Assembly (NCBI GenBank): GCA_003695655.1
Contig: RFIF01000572.1
Span: forward strand, 1 to 35,514
DNA length: 35,514 bases
Source of the DNA: Cyanobacteria bacterium J069
Lineage (GTDB): Bacteria > Cyanobacteriota > Cyanobacteriia > Elainellales > Elainellaceae
Direction: 5' to 3'
The position numbers and the translations under genes are program-made. The notes beneath the pieces were generated by a model. That model ran no database searches, was not told the origin of the DNA, and was given only the letters and a program-made list of their open reading frames with translations. Shown in pieces: positions 1 to 7,713 of the stretch; the stretch's first letter is position 1; each line of letters opens with the position of its first letter.

Positions 1-560
1 ATATGGCCCAGGGAGCCGTTGGGGTTGCTTTCGTCTGTCAGCCTTCCGTCGGCAGCACAATAGCGGAACAGCACCTGCTGATGCTCTTCCAGCGCTGCCA
101 GCGTGTCGGCATCGGCATAGTAGCAGCCTTCACCGTGGGCGATCGGCAGCGTGATCACCTGATTTTGCGAGTAGCGCTGCGTCCAGGGTAGGTTATTGCG
201 CTCTACTCGCAGCGACAGGCGATCGCAGATAAAGTGCAAACCTCGATTGCGCACCAGCGCCCCCGGCAGCAGCCCCGCCTCCGTCAACACCTGAAAACCA
301 TTGCAAATACCCAGCACCAGCCCGCCCCGCTCGGCGTGCACCACCACGGCGCGCATAGCGGGAGAAAAGCGGGCGATCGCCCCACACCGCAAGTAATCGC
401 CATAGCTAAATCCACCCGGCACAATCACCAAGTCCAGCCCCGACAGATCGCTCTCTTCGTGCCACACCATCCGCGTCGGCAGACCCAGCAGGTCGCGAGT
501 CACCATCGCCACATCGCGATCGCAGTTGGAACCAGGGAAGACGAGTACGCCAGTTTTCAT
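1..560 (-). CDS. purQ: Phosphoribosylformylglycinamidine synthase subunit PurQ (glutaminase), 3' end truncated by window edge
   Basis: Minus-strand translation from ATG at 560: [28 protein letters not shown]...[25 protein letters not shown]...[23 protein letters not shown]; class I glutaminase nucleophile motif GICNGFQ; next to purS. Not in the ORF track because it runs off the window. Confidence 0.95.
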   Translation of the reverse strand, partial: MKTGVLVFPGSNCDRDVAMVTRDLLGLPTRMVWHEESDLSGLDLVIVPGGFSYGDYLRCGAIARFSPAMRAVVVHAERGGLVLGICNGFQVLTEAGLLPGALVRNRGLHFICDRLSLRVERNNLPWTQRYSQNQVITLPIAHGEGCYYADADTLAALEEHQQVLFRYCAADGRLTDESNPNGSLGH

Positions 561-626
561 GGGGAGGGTTGGGGGGTTGGGGAAGGAGAGAGGGAGAGGA
601 GGAGAGAGGGAGAGGGAGAGAGCGGG
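561..626. other. Purine-rich (+ strand) / polypyrimidine (- strand) tract with G-quadruplex potential, immediately upstream of purQ ATG
   Basis: ggggagggttggggggttggggaaggagagagggagaggaggagagagggagagggagagagcggg directly adjoining the purQ start codon. Confidence 0.75.
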
Positions 627-681
627 TGTTGTGGTGCTGGAATGAGATGCTTCTCCATTACCCCGTCACTCCATCACTCCC

Positions 682-942
682 TCACCCGCCAGGCGTAAGT
701 TCAAACCGATAGTTCTCAATCACCGGATTTGCCAAGAGCTGGTCGCACATGCGATCGAGCTGGCTGCGGGCGTCGCTTTCGTCGGCGGCGGTGAGGGTGA
801 GTTCGACGTATTTGCCGATGCGGACGGGGCCGATGTTGTCATAGCCGAGGTGCTGAAGCCCCGACTGCACAGCGGTTCCAGCCGGATCGAGCACAGAGGG
901 ACGCAGCGTAACAAAGACCTTGGCTTGATAAGTCTGACTCAT
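682..942 (-). CDS. purS: Phosphoribosylformylglycinamidine synthase subunit PurS
   Basis: MSQTYQAKVFVTLRPSVLDPAGTAVQSGLQHLGYDNIGPVRIGKYVELTL...CDQLLANPVIENYRFEL; typical PurS length; upstream of purQ on the same strand. ORF-track start at 1029 is probably too long. Confidence 0.93.
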   Translation of the reverse strand: MSQTYQAKVFVTLRPSVLDPAGTAVQSGLQHLGYDNIGPVRIGKYVELTLTAADESDARSQLDRMCDQLLANPVIENYRFELTPGG

Positions 943-1076
943 GGGGATGGGGCGATCGCGCAACTCGACCGTTGAGGATGCAAAATTTGAGAATGCAAAA
1001 TTGGGTGGGAAATTGGGACGAACCCGCATCCCATTCTATAGCGGCTGGAGCCGACCTTAGAGCGATCGCCCATACA

Positions 1077-1128
1077 GGTTTCTCCAGACGGTTTCTCCAG
1101 ACGGTTTCTCCAGACGGTTTCTCCAGAA
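1077..1128. repeat. Tandem repeat, 13-bp unit ggtttctccagac x4 (last copy ends in a instead of c)
   Basis: Direct reading: four head-to-tail copies between purS and zur. Confidence 0.95.
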
Positions 1129-1238
1129 GGGTACGGGCGATCGCGATTATGATGAAACTGAAGCGGTCTGCGAGATGTCTCTCGTTGGCCCAGAGCGTCT
1201 AAGATCCTGCCTCACTGCCCCATCCACTTGAACCCACC

Positions 1239-1661
1239 ATGAGAACGCGCCGCACCCGCAACCAAGAGCGGATTCTCACCCTGCTCAAAACCTTGAACCG
1301 GGCGGTTTCGGCGCAGGAGCTATTTCTGGAGCTTCGCAAAGACGGGCACAACATTGGGCTGGCCACCGTTTATCGCTCACTGGAGGCGCTAAAGCTGGAA
1401 GGCGTGGTGCAGAGTCGCCAGCTCAGCACGGGTGAAGCGCTCTATAGCTCCACCCAAGAAGATCGCCATCACCTCACCTGTCTGCGCTGCGGCAGTTCCA
1501 TCCCCATCGACCAGTGCCCGGTGCATGAACTAGAGGCCCAGCTCAACCAGTCCTACCGCTTCAAAATCTACTACCACATGCTGGAGTTTTACGGGCTGTG
1601 TACCCAGTGCCAGGAGGCGATCGCCAGCCTCGAAGGGCAGGACGAGGAAATCGTGAGCTAG
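1239..1661 (+). CDS. zur: Fur-family transcriptional regulator, Zur (FurB)-like
   Basis: MRTRRTRNQERILTLLKTL...GLATVYRSLEALKLEGVVQ...HHLTCLRCGSSIPIDQCPVHELEAQ...YYHMLEFYGLCTQCQ; Fur winged helix, HHLTC and two CxxC motifs. Confidence 0.85.
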   Translation: MRTRRTRNQERILTLLKTLNRAVSAQELFLELRKDGHNIGLATVYRSLEALKLEGVVQSRQLSTGEALYSSTQEDRHHLTCLRCGSSIPIDQCPVHELEAQLNQSYRFKIYYHMLEFYGLCTQCQEAIASLEGQDEEIVS

Positions 1662-1670
1662 AGATTTTGC

Positions 1671-2585
1671 CTAATCCAGCGGAATTGAAAACACCCAGTC
1701 GCGAAACTCAGGATCGCGATTTTCGGTGATTGCCGTCAGCTTGTCCCGCAGCTTATCAGTGATGGGACGATGCGTTGAAAATTCGTAATTCTCCACGCGG
1801 CGAATCGGCGTGACGCGAGCAGCCGTGCCGCTGAGAAAAGCTTCGTCGGCGATAAACAGTTCCGACTTGTCCACTGGCCGCTCCACCACCTCAATGCCCA
1901 GCGACCGAGCAACGGTGATCACACTGTCGCGGGTGATGCCTTCCAGCACATCCTGGTCAAACCCTGGCGTAATCAGCCTGCCGTTGCGGACAATGAAGAT
2001 ATTCATGCCCGACGCTTCGCTGACTTTGCCCTGAGAATTGAGCAAAATTGCCTCATCAAAGCCCGACTCTACCGCCTCTGTCTTGGCCAGCGAAGAGGTG
2101 ATGTAGGCTCCGCTGATTTTGCCACGCAGGGGCAGGCTGCGGTCTTCCTGCCGATGCCAGGAGCTAATTCGGCAGCTCACGCCCTCCGGCGAAAGATAGT
2201 CGCCTAACTCCAGCCCATAGACAAAGAAATCCTTTTCGACGCTGTGTAGCCGGGGCGAGATGCCGAGGTCAGACGTGTACACAAACGGGCGGATATAGAA
2301 AGACGTGGCGGGGCTGTTCTTTTTCACAAAATCGATGAGCACCTGCTGGATCTTGTCGGGTGGCAGGTCATAGTGCATAAAGCGGGCGCTCTGACTCAGG
2401 CGCTGACAGTGGCGATCGAGCCGAAACAGCAGAATGTGCCGGGGATTCTGCGGATCGGGAAGGCCGCGCATCCCGCCGAATGCACCCGTTCCATAGTGGA
2501 GCGCGTGGGTCGCAATCGAAACGTTGGCCTCAGCAAACGGAACGAACTGGTTTCGGAAGTACGCGATCGGCAGGAAATTGTGCAT
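1671..2585 (-). CDS. ilvE: Branched-chain amino acid aminotransferase
   Basis: Fold-type IV PLP aminotransferase: YGTGAFGGMRG, SFYIRPFVY, GFDEAILLNSQGKVSEASGMNIFIVRNG, LEGITRDSV, DEAFLSGTAARVTPI. Confidence 0.93.
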   Translation of the reverse strand: MHNFLPIAYFRNQFVPFAEANVSIATHALHYGTGAFGGMRGLPDPQNPRHILLFRLDRHCQRLSQSARFMHYDLPPDKIQQVLIDFVKKNSPATSFYIRPFVYTSDLGISPRLHSVEKDFFVYGLELGDYLSPEGVSCRISSWHRQEDRSLPLRGKISGAYITSSLAKTEAVESGFDEAILLNSQGKVSEASGMNIFIVRNGRLITPGFDQDVLEGITRDSVITVARSLGIEVVERPVDKSELFIADEAFLSGTAARVTPIRRVENYEFSTHRPITDKLRDKLTAITENRDPEFRDWVFSIPLD

Positions 2586-2692
2586 AGTTAATGGAGATGG
2601 AGCGGCAAGCTGAAGAGTCCGCAGGATTTAATCGTAATGGATAGCCTAAGCGCAAGGCGATCTTTCGATCAAGTCTTGTAACAGAGTTAAGA

Positions 2693-2770
2693 CTTACGCG
2701 GATAATTTTTCGCGAGTTGCGCCCGCGAAAAATTATCCAGAATCTATAAAACTCGTTTCAACTGCGTAAG
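2693..2770. mobile_element. Candidate palindromic MITE-like element: 7-bp terminal inverted repeats (cttacgc/gcgtaag) around a perfect 15-bp-stem hairpin
   Basis: ggataatttttcgcg (2700-2714) and cgcgaaaaattatcc (2724-2738) are exact reverse complements with a 9-nt loop; outer cttacgc (2693-2699) pairs with gcgtaag (2764-2770). No clear target-site duplication. Confidence 0.45.
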
Positions 2771-3018
2771 GACTGAGAGTATGAAGCGGGCAAGCGGGGG
2801 TTGCTGGCGCTGTCCTCCCGCAACTCAGCCTGATTCCTGCGTATGGGTGGTTATCTGTAAAGAATGGTAGCGAAAGCAACAAAAAAACACCCGGATTTCC
2901 TATGATTGAGGTGGAGCAAGTTAAGGATAGTTTATATTTCCTACCGTTCTCCGCTCTATCCCGACCCGCTCGCTCCTCCGTCCATTTGCTCTACAAACAG
3001 ATTGCTGAGGTCAGCGTT

Positions 3019-3171
3019 ATGAATCTTTTCAAGGTCATTGGACAGGCTCTCCAATTTCTGACTGAGGGAGCATCCGAAATTTTTAGCCCTGACCGAGACG
3101 AATACCCGAAAACGGGCGTACAGCCCTATGAGGGCGACCCGCTGTCTGAGCGCGTGGAGTCTACTAAGTAA
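3019..3171 (+). CDS. Small protein of unknown function (50 aa), start re-assigned inside the longer ORF
   Basis: MNLFKVIGQALQFLTEGASEIFSPDRDEYPKTGVQPYEGDPLSERVESTK; the upstream extension from 2902 looks non-coding; terminator-like hairpin downstream. Confidence 0.6.
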   Translation: MNLFKVIGQALQFLTEGASEIFSPDRDEYPKTGVQPYEGDPLSERVESTK

Positions 3172-3238
3172 GTCCCAGAAAGTAAGCCTCAGCGAGTCAG
3201 TCCCAGCCCAGTTTAGTCAATTCACCTGTGGCAAGAAG

Positions 3239-3329
3239 GGCGTTGCTGAATCAGTCTATGAAACGGTTTCTGAAGACCTTGGGACTCTGCCCCAAATCCG
3301 GCGAAATCATAGCGTCATTCAGCAACGCC
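3239..3329. mobile_element. 91-bp MITE-like element with 23-bp imperfect TIRs, flanked by 8-bp direct repeats gcaagaag (3231-3238 and 3330-3337)
   Basis: Left end GGCGTTGCTGAATcagtCTATGA; reverse complement of right end GGCGTTGCTGAATgacgCTATGA (20/23 identical); perfect flanking 8-bp duplication gcaagaag. Confidence 0.85.
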
Positions 3330-3367
3330 GCAAGAAGCTTCAGGAAACCGGGAAACGGCCCCCCTCC

Positions 3368-3417
3368 ACAGAAAGCCCCCCTCAGCAGCGTCAAGCTTGC
3401 AAAGGGGGGCTTTCTGT
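3368..3417 (+). terminator. Strong hairpin, probable terminator or attenuator downstream of the 50-aa ORF
   Basis: acagaaagcccccct (3368-3382) and aggggggctttctgt (3403-3417) are perfect 15-bp arms with a 20-nt loop; little poly-T follows. Confidence 0.6.
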
Positions 3418-3449
3418 TAAGCATTCGTTCTAGTGTTGCTCTGGTGTTC

Positions 3450-3491
3450 CTTTCCTGGTGTTGCTTTCCTGGTATTGCTTTCCTGGTGTTG
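3450..3491. repeat. Tandem repeat, 14-bp unit ctttcctggtgttg x3, with degenerate copies just upstream
   Basis: ctttcctggtgttg ctttcctggtattg ctttcctggtgttg read directly. Confidence 0.9.
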
Positions 3492-3510
3492 CTTTCATAG
3501 ATGAGTGACG

Positions 3511-4101
3511 TTAGAGAGTCACCTCATCGGCAAAGCTGGCCCACCGGACAAAGTGAAACGGGCCAGCGACGGAACCCCAGAGATGCTCGTCGGTTTCAGG
3601 ATCGCGCCCACGGTCGAGGCTGATAAAGATCTGGTCGTCGATTTCAAACTCGCTATCGAGGTAGGTTTCTTTGCCTCGGCGGGTGACCATGCAGGCTTTG
3701 CCGGGTTCCACCTGGCCGCGAAAGCTGTGTCCTGTCCATTCCACGATCATGTTGCAGCCGGGTAGTTTTTCGAGGCGATCGCTTGTCAGCTTGCTGAGTT
3801 GCGCGAGGTCGCGGGATGCGCCATACAGGTCTGCTTCATCTTTAACGGTGTAATTTTCGATCTCAATGTGATCGCCCGCATTGATCAGCTTGAGCACGCG
3901 CAGCCGATAGGGGTCATTTAGCGCATAGTCGTAGGCCTGCTCCACAAATAAGCTGATGCCCGACAATAACTCGTTAGGCAGCGGTCGCATACAGACCCGG
4001 ATGTGGGCAAAAAAGGGCGGATTTTCAAACGCTTGTGCCTGGTTGCTAAAGTCGGCAGCCATCCAGCGGGCCAGAGCAGCAATGTCGGTGGAATGAGTCA
4101 T
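3511..4101 (-). CDS. cpcT: CpcT/CpeT-family phycobiliprotein chromophore lyase
   Basis: MTHSTDIAALARWMAADFSNQAQAFENPPFFAHIRVCMRPLP...YRLRVLKL...IEIENYTVKD...LPGCNMIVEWTGHSFRGQVEPGKAC...YLDSEFEI...SLDRGRDPETDEHLWGSVAGPFHF. Confidence 0.93.
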   Translation of the reverse strand: MTHSTDIAALARWMAADFSNQAQAFENPPFFAHIRVCMRPLPNELLSGISLFVEQAYDYALNDPYRLRVLKLINAGDHIEIENYTVKDEADLYGASRDLAQLSKLTSDRLEKLPGCNMIVEWTGHSFRGQVEPGKACMVTRRGKETYLDSEFEIDDQIFISLDRGRDPETDEHLWGSVAGPFHFVRWASFADEVTL

Positions 4102-4264
4102 GGGCGATCGCATTTTGAAGCAATGCCATTTATTGTAAGGGAAGGGAGTCCTCACTTTTGGGGGCGATCGCCGCGCTTCCCAACCACACCTCTAATTTGT
4201 TTTATTCGTTTCATTTTTATTTGTTTCATTCCGCTTGTTTGATCCCGCGCCTCAATCTAGATTT

Positions 4265-5254
4265 ATGAATTCAGTCTTTGATGCTGTGAGTCGCCAGGTA
4301 ACGGCTGCCCGCGCTGGGGTAGTGGTTTATGATGCCTCGTCCTGGGGGCGAATTGTCGTGTCGGATGGCGATCGCCTCCGGTTTTTGCACAACCAAACCA
4401 CGAACTATTTTCAGACGCGCCAGCCCGGAGAAGGCTGCGACACGGTGTTTGTCAACTCGACTGGGCGCACGATCGATTTGGCAACGGCTTATGTCTTGGA
4501 AGACTCGGTGCTGCTGCTGGTATCGCCCGGCCGTCGGGAATATTTGATGGGCTGGCTAGATCGCTTTATCTTTTTTGCCGACAAGGTGAAATTGACAGAT
4601 GCGACGGGCGACACTATGGCGCTGGTGCTAATTGGCCCAGAGAGCGATCGCCTGATTGAAACCCTGGGAGCGGGCGATCGCATCGGACAGCCCTACGGTA
4701 GCCACGCGGTTTACCCAGTCGCAGGCGCAGACGTGCGGATTGCGGTGGGCAGCGGGTTGGCGCTACCGGGCTACACGCTGATCGCCTCGGCAGCGGCGGC
4801 AGCAGACCTGCGGGCAGCCGTACAGTCAGCGGGTGCAATGCCGCTGACCGAAGCTGCCTGGGAGCGGCTGCGAATCGAGCAGGGACGACCGATGCCCGAT
4901 TGCGAACTAACTGAAGACTATAACCCGCTCGAAGCCGGACTCTGGCACACGATTTCCCTTAGCAAGGGCTGCTATATCGGGCAAGAAACGATCGCCCGCC
5001 TGCACACCTATCGCGGCGTGAAACAGCAACTCTGGGGCGTGCGGTTCGATGCGTCTGTGCCGTCAGATCGTGTGCTGTTGTGGGGCGAGGATAAGGTAGG
5101 GCAGCTTACCAGCCTGGTGGAAACCGAGTCAGGAGCGCTGGGACTGGCCTACGTTCGCACGAAGGCGATCGAAGCAGGGCTGAACAGCGTGCAGGCGGGT
5201 GACGCAACAGGGACACTAGTGCCGCTGCCGTTGCTCAGCCACGAGTATTTGTAG
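4265..5254 (+). CDS. ygfZ: Folate-binding YgfZ/GcvT-like protein
   Basis: GRIVVSDGDRLRFLHNQTTNYF...GCDTVFVNSTGRTIDLATAYV...RIEQGRPMPDCELTEDYNPLEAGLWHTISLSKGCYIGQETIARLHTYRGVKQQLWG; K-G-C-Y-x-G-Q-E motif of the YgfZ family. Confidence 0.88.
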   Translation: MNSVFDAVSRQVTAARAGVVVYDASSWGRIVVSDGDRLRFLHNQTTNYFQTRQPGEGCDTVFVNSTGRTIDLATAYVLEDSVLLLVSPGRREYLMGWLDRFIFFADKVKLTDATGDTMALVLIGPESDRLIETLGAGDRIGQPYGSHAVYPVAGADVRIAVGSGLALPGYTLIASAAAAADLRAAVQSAGAMPLTEAAWERLRIEQGRPMPDCELTEDYNPLEAGLWHTISLSKGCYIGQETIARLHTYRGVKQQLWGVRFDASVPSDRVLLWGEDKVGQLTSLVETESGALGLAYVRTKAIEAGLNSVQAGDATGTLVPLPLLSHEYL

Positions 5255-5282
5255 CGTTGCTGGCTAGTAGATAAGATTTCCC

Positions 5283-5969
5283 TTATCCCTCGATCTGCTG
5301 CTGAATCCAGCGTTCAAACTGCTCATTGAGCAAACGCTGGCTCGTTTCTTCGTCCAACTGGGCTGAGATTTTTTCCTCAATGCGGATGATGGCGCTGCGG
5401 CCTTCCAGGCGGATGGGCGACAGCAGTTGTCCCGGTTGGCTGGTGGCCAGCAGCCTGGCAAAGTTGGGCGGGTAGGTGCCAAGTTCCACTGGGCCAATGA
5501 TGCCGCCCGTGAGGGCTTCCGGGCCTTCGGAATAGCGCTTTGCCAGCTCTGCAAACGACTGCTCCCCTTCCAAAATGCGGAAGTATAGCTCATCCGCTAC
5601 GCCCCGATCCTGCGTGCGAAGCATGGAATAAATCACCTGATCAAGCTGACTTTTGCGTTCCAAGAAGTATCCTTCTAGCTTGTGCTGCCATTGTCTTTGC
5701 TTGAACGTTTGGATTTTTAGCCAGCGAATGGCAGCTTCTTTGATTTGTTCTATGCTTTGTTCGCTTAACGCTTCCAAGGCGCGATCGCCCTCCTGTTTAA
5801 CCTGATTCATTAAGTCATCCACTTCGCTATCCAAAAGCTCAATATCGGCGATCGCCTGATCGATGATCAGCTCGCGCATCAGATGCGGCAAAATATGATA
5901 TTTCGAGAGGAGTGGAATAATTTCATCAGGGGCGATCGCCCGTTCATTAAGATGCAAAATAGCCGTCAT
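5283..5969 (-). CDS. Parvulin-type (PpiC/SurA-like) peptidylprolyl isomerase
   Basis: Parvulin-like block SFAELAKRYSEGPEALTGGIIGPVELGTYPPNFARLLATSQPGQLLSPIRLEGRSAIIRIEEK preceded by a SurA-N-like helical region. Confidence 0.85.
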   Translation of the reverse strand: MTAILHLNERAIAPDEIIPLLSKYHILPHLMRELIIDQAIADIELLDSEVDDLMNQVKQEGDRALEALSEQSIEQIKEAAIRWLKIQTFKQRQWQHKLEGYFLERKSQLDQVIYSMLRTQDRGVADELYFRILEGEQSFAELAKRYSEGPEALTGGIIGPVELGTYPPNFARLLATSQPGQLLSPIRLEGRSAIIRIEEKISAQLDEETSQRLLNEQFERWIQQQIEG

Positions 5970-6008
5970 GATTGTTAACCTACCTTTGAGTCAGGGTAAA
6001 AAGAAACA

Positions 6009-6040
6009 GAATACTTTGAGCTTTGAATACTTTGAGCTTT
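6009..6040. repeat. 16-bp direct tandem duplication gaatactttgagcttt x2 upstream of the parvulin gene
   Basis: Perfect copies at 6009-6024 and 6025-6040, 40-71 nt upstream of the start codon at 5969 (minus). Confidence 0.9.
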
Positions 6041-6179
6041 TTAGAGATTGATGCTGATGCCCAACCAATCTTTACTTCCGATCTGCTCCGGTTCTCCCCT
6101 TTCTTCTGGCACAGCGGCGCGTCAGTGCGGGGGCTAAGGGGGATCGAACCGACGATATTCGCTCTGGACTTGGATCTCT

Positions 6180-6222
6180 AAAAAAGCGGAACTTAACAGA
6201 ACTGATGGTTGCTAAGTTCCGC
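6180..6222 (-). terminator. Rho-independent terminator for the minus-strand ORF ending at 6267
   Basis: Minus strand: GCGGAACTTA-(17 nt)-TAAGTTCCGC then TTTTTT; perfect 10-bp stem plus U tract. Confidence 0.85.
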
Positions 6223-6266
6223 TGTCGCCAATCCGAAATAGAAACACAGTTCAACCTGTGTCCATG

Positions 6267-7523
6267 TTAGAAAATCGGGGTGTAGTTGACGTTAAACGTC
6301 ACTTGAGCAGCCTTAACATCAACATCAAACCGACTCAGAGGTGTTCCGTCTCCCTTCATTGTGATGGACGATCCCTCACTATAAACTCCACTGAATTCCT
6401 TGCTAGTAATGATCTGTTTTACCGTGTCATATTGGAAGTGCAAAGAAAGCTGTTCTTTGTGAGGGCTGATGTCTGCATAGGTTTTTCCCCAAACATCTTT
6501 GTCGTCCAGATCAATCTTGATATTGACAAATCGCTTATTTGGATCAACGACCTGGCTGAATGTTAAGCCCCTAACCACATCTTGATCTTGAAACGTACCA
6601 AACTTGTGATCCTTCCCGTCAATTCTTACATAACCTTTGAAGTCGGCGCGGTGCCAGTTGGTAAAGCGTGTTCGGTCGTCAAACTGCTCAAGTGCCATAA
6701 TTTCCTGGAGATTCACCGTCACCTTGGCGCTTTGGATGGGCGTGGCATTGAGCTGGAGGTTGTAGTCTGTGCTGCCCGTTTGCTGTTTGTTGACTTGGAG
6801 GTAATAGTCTCCGGCAGCTAGGGTTTCTTTCATGATCAGACTGGTGTTCGCACCATTCTTGGCAAAGGTGATTAGTTCATCTGGCTCCATCACGCGATTT
6901 CGATTTACGTCGTGATAGAGGTATTGAACCGTGTCTCCTTGCTGAGGCGTTAAAAAGCTGCGGAAGGCAACCGCTTGATTCAGCGTAAAGCGATAGTAAT
7001 CGTTGCGATCGTTGTCGGCGTTGACGTTGCCTTTAAACTCACGCACACCGTTCAACTGCCCCAGAATGTTGATTGCCGTTTGGGGGCTGTTGGAATCCAC
7101 ACCGGACGGTTCTCCAGGAATGCCCGAAATTCCCTTCAGTTCTAGGTTGTAATACATTGAGGCGTTATTAACGCTATAGACGCGCAGAAAGTAGGTTCCG
7201 GCTCCCAAGCCCTCGATTCGCATCGATTCTGGCAAAGTGGTGGCACGAGAACTACCATGAATCACCTCACCTGGGTCAAGCCGACCATTGCGATTGGCAT
7301 CTTGAATCAGCTCAAATTTAGCATCTTTGGTTAGCCCGAAGAGAGACATCTCAAAAGTGCCTGTTTTGCTGAATGAAAATCGATGAAAATCCGACGGCTT
7401 TCTGTCAGAAAGAGGATTTCTGAAAGTATAACCAATCGTTTGATTGTCAGGCGCACCGCCAAAAACGAGAGCGCCCCAGTCAAAAATTGGATCGAAAACT
7501 ACACTTTGAGTGTTCGTAGACAT
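6267..7523 (-). CDS. Putative exported protein with two pre-peptidase C-terminal (PPC)-like domains and an unassigned C-terminal beta-rich domain
   Basis: Two PPC-like blocks (DFHRFSFSKTGTFEMSLFGLTKDAKFELIQDANRNGRLDPGEVI...GAGTYFLRVY and DYYRFTLNQAVAFRSFL...YHDVNRNRVMEPDELI...AAGDYYLQVN) with Asp-rich DxNxNGxxDPGE calcium-type loops; about 150-aa C-terminal region not recognised. Confidence 0.7.
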   Translation of the reverse strand: MSTNTQSVVFDPIFDWGALVFGGAPDNQTIGYTFRNPLSDRKPSDFHRFSFSKTGTFEMSLFGLTKDAKFELIQDANRNGRLDPGEVIHGSSRATTLPESMRIEGLGAGTYFLRVYSVNNASMYYNLELKGISGIPGEPSGVDSNSPQTAINILGQLNGVREFKGNVNADNDRNDYYRFTLNQAVAFRSFLTPQQGDTVQYLYHDVNRNRVMEPDELITFAKNGANTSLIMKETLAAGDYYLQVNKQQTGSTDYNLQLNATPIQSAKVTVNLQEIMALEQFDDRTRFTNWHRADFKGYVRIDGKDHKFGTFQDQDVVRGLTFSQVVDPNKRFVNIKIDLDDKDVWGKTYADISPHKEQLSLHFQYDTVKQIITSKEFSGVYSEGSSITMKGDGTPLSRFDVDVKAAQVTFNVNYTPIF

Positions 7524-7713
7524 TAGAGTGTTCCTGAGTTTGTTGTGAGTAGTGTGAAATTGAATGGTGTCGCCAATCTATAAATTGATGAGATTGGTGA
7601 ACCATTGTTTGAGAGTCGGCATTTTGCTTTGACCCAAAAAGATGGATTTTGCAATATGCCCTTGGTCGAGAAACCAAGCTTGTCGTGGGGGCGATCGCCC
7701 TTCGCAAATCCAA

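Noticed and set aside
234-698. + strand ORF of 154 aa opposite purQ
   Set aside because: Antisense to the clearly coding purQ; His/Gln/Arg-rich low-complexity translation.
6120-6165. tRNA T-arm-like string (ggatcgaacc, reverse complement ggttcgatcc)
   Set aside because: No matching acceptor, D or anticodon arms could be assembled; the adjacent hairpin is better explained as the terminator of the minus-strand ORF.
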